Assembly (NCBI RefSeq): GCF_009498455.1
Contig: NZ_CP045644.1
Coordinates: 2,359,001 to 2,423,000 of the forward strand
Source: Variovorax paradoxus
GTDB taxonomy: Bacteria; Pseudomonadota; Gammaproteobacteria; Burkholderiales; Burkholderiaceae_C
Direction: 5' to 3'
Length of the DNA: 64,000 nt
The position numbers were made by a program, and so were the translations under genes. This document shows, in pieces, positions 16,948-24,708 of this stretch; the stretch's first letter is position 1; every line of letters begins with the position of its first letter. The notes under the pieces are model-generated. The model was not told the DNA's origin, searched no databases, and was given only the letters and a program-made list of their open reading frames with translations.

Positions 16948-17901
16948 ATGCACACCCACGACCTGAGCGCCTGGCAGCACGACCATCATTTCGGCGCCGG
17001 CAACGCCGCCGCCGAACGCAGCACCCGCCTCGTGATGTGGATCACCGCCGCCATGATGGTGGTCGAGATCGGCGCCGGCTGGTGGTTCAACTCCATGGCG
17101 CTGCTGGCCGACGGCTGGCACATGAGTTCGCACACGCTGGCCATCGGCCTGAGCGCCTTTGCCTACGCCGCCGCACGGCGCTACGCCCGCGACCCGCGCT
17201 TTGCCTTCGGCACCTGGAAGATCGAAGTGCTCGGCGGCTTCGCGAGCGCGCTGCTGCTGCTCGGCGTCGCCGCGCTCATGGTGGTCGGTTCGCTGGAGCG
17301 GCTGTGGTCGCCCGTGGCCATTCACTACCCCGAGGCCATCTCGATCGCGGTGCTGGGCCTGGTGGTGAACCTGGTCTGCGCACGGCTCTTGGGGCATTCG
17401 CACGATCACCATGGCCATGGGCACGACCACCACGGCCATGATCACCATGACCACGATCACGGCCACGACCTCAACCTGCGCTCCGCCTACCTGCACGTGG
17501 TGGCCGACGCCGCCACCTCGGTGCTCGCCATCGCGGCGCTGCTGGGCGGCTGGTTCTACGGCTGGTCCTGGCTCGACCCGGCCATGGGCATCGTCGGCGC
17601 CGTGCTCGTCGCCGTCTGGGCCAAGGGCCTGCTGAAGGAAACCGGCAAGGTCCTCCTCGACCGCGAGATGGACCACCCCGTCACCGAAGAAATCCGCGAA
17701 GGCGTCGAGACGATGCTGGCCGATTCCGAAACCCGCGTGGCCGACCTGCACGTCTGGCGCGTCGGCCGCGATGCGTACGCCTGCGCGCTGACGGTGGTGA
17801 CGCACTCGGCCACGCTGACGGCCGACCAGGTGCGGGCGTGCTTCTCTATGCACGAGGAGATCCGGCACTCGACGGTGGAGATTCAGCGCTGCGCTGAGTA
17901 G
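16948..17901 (+). CDS. dmeF: Cation diffusion facilitator, DmeF-like (Co/Ni efflux)
   Basis: 317 residues, starting 7 bp after ruvB. The N-terminal MHTHDLSAWQHDHHF is typical of DmeF-type CDF transporters. Six membrane helices, the ALLADGWHMSSH metal site (DxxxH variant with H and D) and the second site HVVADA are visible. Between helices IV and V there is a strongly His/Asp-rich loop (about residues 150-172). The C-terminal cytoplasmic domain contains DLHVW. CDF proteins export divalent metals in exchange for protons; the DmeF type usually handles cobalt and nickel. Metal specificity is inferred. Confidence 0.9.
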   Translation: MHTHDLSAWQHDHHFGAGNAAAERSTRLVMWITAAMMVVEIGAGWWFNSMALLADGWHMSSHTLAIGLSAFAYAAARRYARDPRFAFGTWKIEVLGGFASALLLLGVAALMVVGSLERLWSPVAIHYPEAISIAVLGLVVNLVCARLLGHSHDHHGHGHDHHGHDHHDHDHGHDLNLRSAYLHVVADAATSVLAIAALLGGWFYGWSWLDPAMGIVGAVLVAVWAKGLLKETGKVLLDREMDHPVTEEIREGVETMLADSETRVADLHVWRVGRDAYACALTVVTHSATLTADQVRACFSMHEEIRHSTVEIQRCAE

Positions 17902-17910
17902 GTCGGGGTC

Positions 17911-18012
17911 TTGCTCCTTCCCCCTCTGGGGGAAGGCTGGGATGGGGGCAGGCAGAGCGCCCGATGGATGCGCCGCGTGCCCCCACCCCAACCCTCCCCG
18001 GAAGGGGGGAGA
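17911..18012. repeat. GC-rich inverted repeat between convergent genes (probable bidirectional terminator)
   Basis: A perfect 9-bp hairpin (CCTTCCCCC / GGGGGAAGG, 17916-17936) is followed by a stretch whose inverted partner lies at about 17979-18003. The outer arms match at about 19 of 22 positions. It fills the gap between the convergent dmeF-like gene and the lysoplasmalogenase fusion gene. Similar elements are common in GC-rich beta-proteobacteria. Confidence 0.6.
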
Positions 18013-18022
18013 AAGACAGAAG

Positions 18023-19771
18023 TCAGGCCCCCGGCCGGCGGATGTGCCGCACGATCAACATCTGCGCCGTGTAGTACGTCGCCAGCACCCACAGCGACGC
18101 CAGCAGCAGCGGCGACACGAACCGGTTGATCGCCAGCAGCGCATCACTCAGCATGAAGAAGCAGGCGCCCACCGCCACCCACAGCGCGGCTGGGTCGCCT
18201 GAACGCAGCACCGCCGCACGCCCGATCGCCTGGGCCGCCATGCAGGCGATCACCACCACATAGAACCCGACCGGGATGCGCAGCGCCACCGGCAGGCCGC
18301 CCTGCCACAAGAAGGCGTACATGCCCGCGCCGATCAGCAGCGTGGCCGCCAGTGCGCGGGGGCGCGGGAACAGACCGACGCCGATGCGGAACAGCGCGAT
18401 GTACGCCAGGTGCGCGAGCAGGAAGCACACGAGCCCGGGCACGAACAGGTTCGCCGGCCCCATCAGCAGCACGTCACCCGCGAGCGAGGCGACGAGGCCG
18501 GCGAGCAGCAGCGCATCGAAGCGCGTCATGCCGCCGGGCTGCTGTTGCGCGCGGCGGGCCGCGAAGACGATCGCGATCGCCAAGGCCAGCGGCTTGCAGA
18601 CGAGGTGCAACCAGCCGATGCCCAATGCCGCGCTCGCCGTCGCCAGTGCGGCCGCCTCGACCAGCAGCACCTCGGTGACCGAGAGCCGCCCCTGCAGCAC
18701 CGCGCCGACCGCCCACAGCCCGGCCGTGAGCGCGGCCAGCCAGACGGCAGCCTGTGGCAACGGAAGGGCGTCGGCAGACCAGAGGAACACGCTCACCGCG
18801 GCCAGCAGCCCAAGGAACTGCAGGCCCGCGAACCACTGCACGCCGCGGCCCACCACGGGCTCGTAGCGCGTCACCTGCGCGATGTCGAAAGCCGGCTTCG
18901 GGTAGCGCGCCGCCACGTCGTCGGGGCGCCAGCCAGGCGGCTTGAACCACACGCGCAGCTTGTCGGACCAGCGGCGCGCGTGCCACGAATCGCGCGCCAG
19001 CGCCCAGTACACCTCGGCGTTGGCCCACAGCGGGTCCCAGCTTTTCAGCTCGCCGCGCGTGCCGTAGACGCAGCGTTCGTCTTCTTCGCGGAAGGTGCCG
19101 AAGAGGCGGTCCCACACGATCAGCACGCCGCCGTAGTTGCGGTCGAGGTACGTGTCGTTCACCGCGTGGTGCACGCGGTGGTTCGAGGGCGAGCAGAACC
19201 AGCGGTCGAACCAGCCCAGCTTGCCGACCTGCTCGGTGTGCACCCAGAACTGATAGAGCAGGTCGATGAGCGCGACCACGCCGAACACCAGCGGCGGCAC
19301 GCCGGCCACGGCCATGGGCAGGTAGAAGACCCAGCCCAGCAGCGCGCCGCTCGACGTCTGCCGCAGCGCGGTCGACAGGTTGTAGTGCTGGCTCTGGTGA
19401 TGCACCACATGCGCCGCCCACAGCACGGCCGACTCGTGGCCCATGCGGTGCAGCCAGTAGTAGCAGAAGTCGTAGAACACCAGCGCCAGCAGCCAGCCGT
19501 ACCAGGTGGTCCAGAACTCGCGCGCCGCGTCTTGTGGAAAGAGCGCCACTGCCGAATACACGGCCGTGTAGATGCCGATGCGCAGCAGCCCCGTGAGCAC
19601 CGCACTGATCTGGCTCAGCATGCCCAGCCCGATGCTGTTCACGGCGTCGGCCAGGCGGTAGGTGTCCTGCCCGGTGCCGCGCCGGGCGCGCGCGCGACCG
19701 ACCGCGAACTCGATCGCGATGAGCAAAAAGAACACGGGGGACGCGAGAACGATGATCTGGCCAGGGCGCAT
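18023..19771 (-). CDS. Sterol desaturase/AGMO-like hydroxylase fused to a YhhN lysoplasmalogenase domain
   Basis: 582 residues from the ATG at 19771. Residues about 85-230 carry the fatty-acid-hydroxylase histidine clusters: HRMGH (108-112), HVVHH (121-125) and HRVHH (198-202). These would bind a di-iron centre in the membrane. After a linker, residues about 370-580 form a multi-spanning YhhN/TMEM86-like domain (LLLAGLVASLAGDVLLM, then VGACFFMLSDALLA with its Asp residues). TMEM86 enzymes hydrolyse the vinyl-ether bond of lysoplasmalogen. Alkylglycerol mono-oxygenase, a desaturase-superfamily member, cleaves alkyl ether lipids. The fusion therefore suggests ether-lipid breakdown, which is inference. 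Confidence 0.85.
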   Translation of the reverse strand: MRPGQIIVLASPVFFLLIAIEFAVGRARARRGTGQDTYRLADAVNSIGLGMLSQISAVLTGLLRIGIYTAVYSAVALFPQDAAREFWTTWYGWLLALVFYDFCYYWLHRMGHESAVLWAAHVVHHQSQHYNLSTALRQTSSGALLGWVFYLPMAVAGVPPLVFGVVALIDLLYQFWVHTEQVGKLGWFDRWFCSPSNHRVHHAVNDTYLDRNYGGVLIVWDRLFGTFREEDERCVYGTRGELKSWDPLWANAEVYWALARDSWHARRWSDKLRVWFKPPGWRPDDVAARYPKPAFDIAQVTRYEPVVGRGVQWFAGLQFLGLLAAVSVFLWSADALPLPQAAVWLAALTAGLWAVGAVLQGRLSVTEVLLVEAAALATASAALGIGWLHLVCKPLALAIAIVFAARRAQQQPGGMTRFDALLLAGLVASLAGDVLLMGPANLFVPGLVCFLLAHLAYIALFRIGVGLFPRPRALAATLLIGAGMYAFLWQGGLPVALRIPVGFYVVVIACMAAQAIGRAAVLRSGDPAALWVAVGACFFMLSDALLAINRFVSPLLLASLWVLATYYTAQMLIVRHIRRPGA

Positions 19772-19865
19772 CGTGCGATTGTGGCGTTGCCCTGCGGCCA
19801 CGCGTCACCGGGATGTCACGGAGTCGCCATCGTGCGGTCACGCGCGGCTGCGAACCTACCGGACC

Positions 19866-20735
19866 ATGCAACGCGACGACGCTTTCCTTCGCGCCTGGCG
19901 CGACACCGCGATCCAGCCTCCCGAGCCGGAGGACGACGATGCGGCGCGTCCGGCGCTGCGCTATCGCACCCTCTGGATCTCCGACCTGCACCTGGGCACG
20001 CCCGGCTGCCAGGCCCGGGCGCTGCTCGACTTCCTGAAGTACACCGAGTGCGAGACCCTGTTCCTGGTCGGCGACATCATCGACGGCTGGCAGCTCAAGC
20101 GCCACTGGTACTGGCCGCAGGCGCACAACGACGTGATCCAGAAGCTGTTGCGCAAGGCGCGCAAGGGCACGCGCGTGATCTTCATTCCGGGTAACCACGA
20201 CGAGTTCGCCCGCAAGTACCTCAACCACAACTTCGGCGGCATCGACGTGGCCGACGAATGGATCCACGAAACCGCCGACGGCCGCAAGCTGTGGATCATT
20301 CACGGCGACCTGTTCGACGGCGTGATCCAGTGTGCCAAGTGGCTCGCCTACGTGGGCGACTCGCTCTACGAGTTCACGCTCAAGCTCAACCGCCACCTCA
20401 ACTCGTTGCGCGCGCGCATGGGGCTGCCGTACTGGTCGCTCTCGAAATACCTGAAGGGCAAGGTCAAGCGCGCCGTGAGCTACGTGGGCGACTTCGAGAA
20501 CGCCGTCGCCCGCGAGGCCCGCAACCGCGGCGCGCAGGGCGTGGTCTGCGGCCACATCCACCACGCCGAGATGCGCGACATCGACGGCATCCTGTACTGC
20601 AACGACGGCGACTGGGTGGAAAGCCTCACCGCGCTGGCCGAGCACGCCGATGGGACGCTGGAGATCATCGATTGGGCGCAGCACATGCCGGTCGGGACGC
20701 AAGCGGTGCCGGTGCGCGAAGCGGTCGTCGCCTGA
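19866..20735 (+). CDS. LpxH-like metallophosphoesterase (UDP-2,3-diacylglucosamine diphosphatase type)
   Basis: 289 residues. The calcineurin-like metal motifs are complete: DLHLG, GDIIDGW, GNHDE, HGD and GHIHHAEM. The phosphoesterase pattern and the basic central insert agree with the long form of LpxH-like proteins. These remove UMP from UDP-diacylglucosamine in lipid A synthesis or act on related lipids. The start at 19866 follows a short divergent region shared with the desaturase fusion gene. Whether it is the housekeeping LpxH or a paralogue cannot be decided from this window. Confidence 0.85.
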   Translation: MQRDDAFLRAWRDTAIQPPEPEDDDAARPALRYRTLWISDLHLGTPGCQARALLDFLKYTECETLFLVGDIIDGWQLKRHWYWPQAHNDVIQKLLRKARKGTRVIFIPGNHDEFARKYLNHNFGGIDVADEWIHETADGRKLWIIHGDLFDGVIQCAKWLAYVGDSLYEFTLKLNRHLNSLRARMGLPYWSLSKYLKGKVKRAVSYVGDFENAVAREARNRGAQGVVCGHIHHAEMRDIDGILYCNDGDWVESLTALAEHADGTLEIIDWAQHMPVGTQAVPVREAVVA

Positions 20736-20741
20736 ACGTTT

Positions 20742-20756
20742 GGCCCCACGCGGGCC
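20742..20756 (+). terminator. Possible hairpin after the LpxH-like gene
   Basis: GGCCC and GGGCC flank a CACGC loop just after the stop codon. There is no strong T-run, so this is only a weak terminator candidate. Confidence 0.3.
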
Positions 20757-20802
20757 TTGACTGAAGAAAAAAGCGCTCATCGCCGTGATGGGGCGCGCAC
20801 GT

Positions 20803-20818
20803 TCGTCCGATCCGACGA
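20803..20818. promoter_or_regulatory. Regulon palindrome site A (TCGTC-N6-GACGA)
   Basis: Half-sites TCGTC and GACGA with spacer CGATCC, 58 bp upstream of the acyl-CoA dehydrogenase at 20877. CACACT begins 22 nt after the site and may be the -10. This is one of six such sites in the acyl-CoA region. Confidence 0.75.
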
Positions 20819-20876
20819 TGCCGCGCCGGCGCGCGCGCCGCACACTTGCCGGGTGTGAACCCTGTGAGACAACACC

Positions 20877-22079
20877 ATGGCCTGGACACTCAGCGCGGCA
20901 GAGACCGCGTTTCGCGACGAGGTTCGCGACTTTCTCGCGCGCGAGCTGACGCCTGAGCTGCGCGCCGCAGGGCGTCGCTGCTCCGGCATCTTCACCGACT
21001 ACGCCGACGGCAACCGCTGGCACCGCGTGCTGGCCCAGCGCGGCTGGAGCGTGCCGCACTGGCCGGTGGAACACGGCGGCACCGGCTGGACGCCGATGCA
21101 GCATTACCTCTTCGCGAGCGAGCTGGCCGCTGCCGATGCGCCACCGCGTGCGCCCATGGGCCCCGGCATGGTCGCGCCGGTGATCATCGCCTTCGGCACC
21201 GAGGCGCAGAAGCAGGCCTGGCTGCCCGGCATCCGTTCGGGCGAAGACTACTGGTGCCAGGGCTACTCCGAGCCGCAGTCGGGCTCCGACCTGGCCTCGC
21301 TGCAATGCAAGGCAGTGCGTGATGGCGACGATTACGTCATCAACGGCACCAAGATCTGGACCACCCACGCGCAGTACGCCAACCGCATGTTCTGCCTCGT
21401 GCGCACGGCCTCGGGCGGCAAGGCGCAGCAGGGCATCAGCTTCCTGTGCTTCGACATCCCCCGGGCCGGCCTGACCATCCGCCCGATCATCAGCATCTCG
21501 GGCGACCACGAGCTCAACCAGGTGTTCTTCGACGACGTGCGCGTGCCCGCCAGCGGCCTCATCGGCGAGGAGAACCAGGGCTGGACGGTGGCCAAGTACC
21601 TGCTGCAGCACGAGCGCGGCGGGGCCTGGGCGCCGATGCTGCGCGCGCGTCTGCGCCGGCTGCGCACCGCCGCCGACAGCGCCTTCGCGGCCGCGGGCGA
21701 GTCCGCCGCCGACGAGGCGCGCGAGATGGCGCTGCGCCTGGCCGAGATGGACTGCGCCATCGATGCGGTCGAAGCCACCGAGCTGCAGTCGCTGCGCGCC
21801 CAGGCGCGTGGCGAGCCGCACGGCATCCGGCCCTCGTTGGGCAAGGTGATGGGCTCCGAACTGCGCCAGCGCCTGACCGAACTCGGCGTGGAAATCGCGG
21901 CCCACTATGCGGCGGCCGACCTGCCGCTGGACGACAGCCTGCAGGGCGCGCTCGCCATGCCCGAGGAGGCGGTGTTCTCGATGTCCGCGTACCTGAACGA
22001 CCGCGCCGCATCGATCTACGCGGGCTCCAACGAAGTGCAGCGCAACATCATCGCGGCGCAGCTCCTGCAATCACGCTGA
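20877..22079 (+). CDS. Acyl-CoA dehydrogenase (FadE-like, first of an adjacent pair)
   Basis: 400 residues with the standard acyl-CoA dehydrogenase fold. Flavin-binding YSEPQSGSDLAS and KIWTTHAQ, and the C-terminal IYAGSNEVQRNIIAAQ, are visible. The usual C-terminal catalytic Glu (YEGT position) is Ala here, but a Glu in HERGG could serve as base, as in isovaleryl/long-chain types. It is followed 12 bp later by a second, quite different dehydrogenase. Such pairs in actinobacteria and proteobacteria often form alpha2beta2 heteromers acting on bulky or branched acyl-CoAs, so heteromer formation is plausible here. The promoter carries regulon site A. Confidence 0.9.
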   Translation: MAWTLSAAETAFRDEVRDFLARELTPELRAAGRRCSGIFTDYADGNRWHRVLAQRGWSVPHWPVEHGGTGWTPMQHYLFASELAAADAPPRAPMGPGMVAPVIIAFGTEAQKQAWLPGIRSGEDYWCQGYSEPQSGSDLASLQCKAVRDGDDYVINGTKIWTTHAQYANRMFCLVRTASGGKAQQGISFLCFDIPRAGLTIRPIISISGDHELNQVFFDDVRVPASGLIGEENQGWTVAKYLLQHERGGAWAPMLRARLRRLRTAADSAFAAAGESAADEAREMALRLAEMDCAIDAVEATELQSLRAQARGEPHGIRPSLGKVMGSELRQRLTELGVEIAAHYAAADLPLDDSLQGALAMPEEAVFSMSAYLNDRAASIYAGSNEVQRNIIAAQLLQSR

Positions 22080-22091
22080 GGCCCGTTTGCC

Positions 22092-23249
22092 ATGACCACC
22101 CTCACCGAACAAGACGACACCCTCGCGATGCTGCGCGACAGCCTCGCGCGCTACCTCGACGACCAGCACGGCTTCGAGCAGCGCCTGCAGGCGCTGGCCG
22201 CTGCCGACGACGCACCGCCGCCGTTCTGGCAAGGCCTGGCGCGTGACCTCGGCCTGCTCGGCGCGGCCTTGCCCGAATCGCAGGGCGGACTGGGCCTCGG
22301 CCTGGCCGCGCACCTTGCGCTGCTGCCCACACTGGGCGGCGCGCTCGCGGCCGAGCCGTATCTTTCGACGCTGGTGATCGGCGCCGGCCTGCTGCAGCGC
22401 CATCCGGGCGCGATGGCCGATGCGCTGCTCGCGCGCGTCGTCGCCGGGCAGGCCGTGCTGGCCTTTGCGCACGACGAGCCGCACAGCCGCCATGCGCGTG
22501 ACGACGTGCGCACGCAACTCGTGCGCGAGGCCGACGGCCGGTTGAAGCTCGACGGTCGCAAGGCCGTGGTGCAGGCCGCGCCATGGGCCAGCCACTTCAT
22601 CGTGACGGCGCGCAGCGACAAGGGCTTATCGTTGCTCGTCGTGCCCAAGGACGCGCCCGGCGTGCAACTGCGCGCCTACCGCACGCGCGACGGTGGCCGC
22701 GCCGCCGACATCGCCTTCGACGCGGTGCGCCTGAGTGCCGACGCGCTGCTCGGCATCGAAGGCGGCGCGCTGCCGCAGATCGAGCAGGCGCTCGACGAGG
22801 CCACGCTCGCGGTCTGCGCCGAGTCCATCGGCATCCTGCGCCGGCTGATGCGCGACACGCTCGACTACGTGCGCCAGCGCAAGCAGTTCGGCGTGCCGAT
22901 CTCCAGCTTTCAGGTGCTGCAGCACCGGCTCGCCGACATGCACATGGCGCTCGAACAGGCCGACGCGCTCACCGCCAGCGTGGGCGAGGCACTGGCTGCG
23001 GGCGCCGATGCCGCGTCGCGCGCCCGCGCCGTGTCGTCCGCCAAGGTCGCGGTCGCCAAGGCCTGCCGCGCCGTGGGGCAGGGCGCGGTGCAGCTGCACG
23101 GCGGCATGGGCATGACCGAAGAACTCGCCGTCGGCCATTACGTGCGCCGCGCCACGCTGATCGAAGGCCAGTTCGGCCCGCCTGCGTGGCACCTGCGCCG
23201 CGTGGCGCAGCTTCAGCAACAACAGCAGCCACTCTCAGAGCAGCAGTAA
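22092..23249 (+). CDS. Acyl-CoA dehydrogenase (second subunit of the pair)
   Basis: 385 residues. The N-terminal half is divergent, with a weak middle-domain signature (KLDGRKAVVQAAPWASHFIV). The C-terminal half is conserved (DYVRQRKQFGVPISSFQVLQHRLADM, then LHGGMGMTEE). The expected substrate-contact and flavin residues of the middle domain are poorly kept. That fits a non-catalytic or half-site partner of the upstream dehydrogenase. The 12-bp gap supports co-translation. The gene is followed by remnants of a hydratase gene. Confidence 0.88.
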   Translation: MTTLTEQDDTLAMLRDSLARYLDDQHGFEQRLQALAAADDAPPPFWQGLARDLGLLGAALPESQGGLGLGLAAHLALLPTLGGALAAEPYLSTLVIGAGLLQRHPGAMADALLARVVAGQAVLAFAHDEPHSRHARDDVRTQLVREADGRLKLDGRKAVVQAAPWASHFIVTARSDKGLSLLVVPKDAPGVQLRAYRTRDGGRAADIAFDAVRLSADALLGIEGGALPQIEQALDEATLAVCAESIGILRRLMRDTLDYVRQRKQFGVPISSFQVLQHRLADMHMALEQADALTASVGEALAAGADAASRARAVSSAKVAVAKACRAVGQGAVQLHGGMGMTEELAVGHYVRRATLIEGQFGPPAWHLRRVAQLQQQQQPLSEQQ

Positions 23250-23253
23250 ACCG

Positions 23254-23343
23254 ATCTTCGAGCGCGTGGCCGCGAGCGAAGACTTCAGGGAAGGACCGCG
23301 CGCCTTCATCGAAAAGCGCGCGCCCCGCTGGAGCGGTCGCTGA
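23254..23343 (+). pseudogene. C-terminal remnant of an enoyl-CoA hydratase
   Basis: The 29 codons before the TGA at 23341 read IFERVAASEDFREGPRAFIE and end KRAPRWSGR. This matches the usual end of crotonase proteins (compare FREGMTAFLEKRAPVYTGR in the intact hydratase at 29096-29887). There is no start codon or upstream hydratase sequence, so only the 3' end survives, 4 bp after the dehydrogenase stop. Confidence 0.75.
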
Positions 23344-23366
23344 ACCCGAAGAAAGAAGAGCCCGCC

Positions 23367-23426
23367 ATGTCCGATCGTGAAGCAGACAACGACGTTCTCG
23401 TCGACTGCATCCGCGCGGGGCGCTGA
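23367..23426 (+). pseudogene. Short ORF, possible 5' remnant of a deleted gene
   Basis: An ATG with a good ribosome-binding site (GAAAGAAGAG) opens a 19-codon frame ([19 protein letters not shown]) and then stops. The beginning resembles hydratase N-termini such as MSDVLQIEQRDG, but the match is too short to prove it. Together with the preceding 3' remnant it suggests a deletion scar. Confidence 0.4.
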
Positions 23427-23443
23427 ACCGTCTTTCCGCGCTT

Positions 23444-23459
23444 TCGTCGCTTCGGACGA
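23444..23459. promoter_or_regulatory. Regulon palindrome site B
   Basis: TCGTC-GCTTCG-GACGA, identical over all 16 bases to site D at 36350. It lies 73 bp upstream of the racemase gene at 23533. CAAGAT begins 22 nt downstream as a possible -10. Confidence 0.78.
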
Positions 23460-23532
23460 TGCGACGGCGGCGCCCGCGCGCCAAGATGCCTCTACACAAC
23501 AGGCCGCCGGGTGCGCGCCAGAGGAGACACAC

Positions 23533-24636
23533 ATGGCAGGACCCCTGAAAGGACTTCGGGTCGTCGAGATGGCCGGCATCGGCCCCGGCCCCTTTTGCGC
23601 GATGCTGTTCGCCGACATGGGCGCGGAGGTGCTTCGCATCACGCGCCCCGGCACGCGGCGCGACCCCCACGACATCCTGGCGCGCGGGCGCAGCACCTGG
23701 GAGGTCGACCTGCGCGCCCCCGGCGCGGCTGCCCCGGTGCTCGACGCCATCGCGCGCGCCGACGTCCTCATCGAGGGCTTCCGCCCCGGCGTGATGGAAC
23801 GCCTGGGCCTGGGCCCGGCCGAATGCCATGCGCGCAACCCGCGCCTGGTCTACGGCCGCATGACCGGCTGGGGCCAGCACGGCCCGCTCGCGCACGCGGC
23901 CGGCCACGACATCAACTACATCGCCATCAGCGGCGCGCTGCACGCCATCGGCCGCTCGGGCGAGGCGCCCGTGCCGCCGCTGAACTACGTGGGCGACTTC
24001 GGCGGCGGCGCCATGCTGCTGGCCTTCGGCCTGCTGGCCGCACTGCACGAGGTCAAGGCCTCGGGCCAGGGCCAGGTGGTCGATGCGGCCATGACCGACG
24101 GTGCCGCCCTGCTGTCGGCCATGATGTACGGCTTCAAGTCGGCCGGCCAGTGGAGCAACCAGCGCGGCGAGAACATGCTCGACGGCGGCGCCCACTTCTA
24201 CGACACCTACGCCTGCGCCGACGGCAAGTACGTGGCGATCGGTTCCATCGAACCGCAGTTCTACGCCCTGCTGCGCGAGCGTTGCGGCCTGGTCGACGAC
24301 CCCGCCTTCGACGCCCAGATGGACGCCGACCGCTGGCCGCTGCTCAAGCTGCGCCTGGCCGACGTGTTCCGCACCCGCACGCGCGACGAATGGTGCGTGC
24401 TGCTCGAAGGCAGCGACGCCTGCTTCGCCCCCGTGCTCGACTGGGACGAAGCGCCGCAGCACCCGCACAACGTGGCGCGCGGCACCTTCGCCACCGTGGG
24501 CGGCGTGGTGCAGCCCGCGCCCGCGCCGCGCTTCAGCCGCACCGCGCCGGTCGTGCCGCCGGCCGTGTCGCCTGACGACGGGCAGGCGCTGCTGCAGCGC
24601 TGGGGCGCGGCTGCGCCCGTGGCCGAAGTGCGCTGA
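23533..24636 (+). CDS. Alpha-methylacyl-CoA racemase (CaiB/BaiF family)
   Basis: 367 residues. The three catalytic positions known from mycobacterial MCR and human AMACR can be seen: His in GHDINYIA, Asp in VGDFGGGAM and Glu in [12 protein letters not shown]. This distinguishes it from ordinary class III CoA-transferases. The enzyme interconverts (2R)- and (2S)-methylacyl-CoA, needed because acyl-CoA dehydrogenases accept only the S form. This points to methyl-branched substrates such as isoprenoid or sterol side-chain acids. It heads the operon with two ligases, a dehydrogenase, a hydratase and an SDR. GAGGAG precedes the ATG. Confidence 0.88.
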   Translation: MAGPLKGLRVVEMAGIGPGPFCAMLFADMGAEVLRITRPGTRRDPHDILARGRSTWEVDLRAPGAAAPVLDAIARADVLIEGFRPGVMERLGLGPAECHARNPRLVYGRMTGWGQHGPLAHAAGHDINYIAISGALHAIGRSGEAPVPPLNYVGDFGGGAMLLAFGLLAALHEVKASGQGQVVDAAMTDGAALLSAMMYGFKSAGQWSNQRGENMLDGGAHFYDTYACADGKYVAIGSIEPQFYALLRERCGLVDDPAFDAQMDADRWPLLKLRLADVFRTRTRDEWCVLLEGSDACFAPVLDWDEAPQHPHNVARGTFATVGGVVQPAPAPRFSRTAPVVPPAVSPDDGQALLQRWGAAAPVAEVR

Positions 24637-24708
24637 CGTCTTCTTTCTTCCCTGGGCATGCGCGTTGGCGCATGCATGGCATTTCCGCACCGACAGGAGC
24701 CCGTGCCC

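Noticed and set aside
17911..18012. Possible CRISPR or tandem repeat
   Set aside because: The structure is a pair of inverted G/C tracts, not direct repeats with spacers; a terminator element explains it better.
18474..22070. Very long minus-strand open frame (about 1,200 codons)
   Set aside because: It is antisense to the LpxH-like and dehydrogenase genes and out of frame in the desaturase fusion gene. In such GC-rich DNA third-position bias keeps antisense frames open. Its protein is Arg/His/Gln-rich with no family motif.
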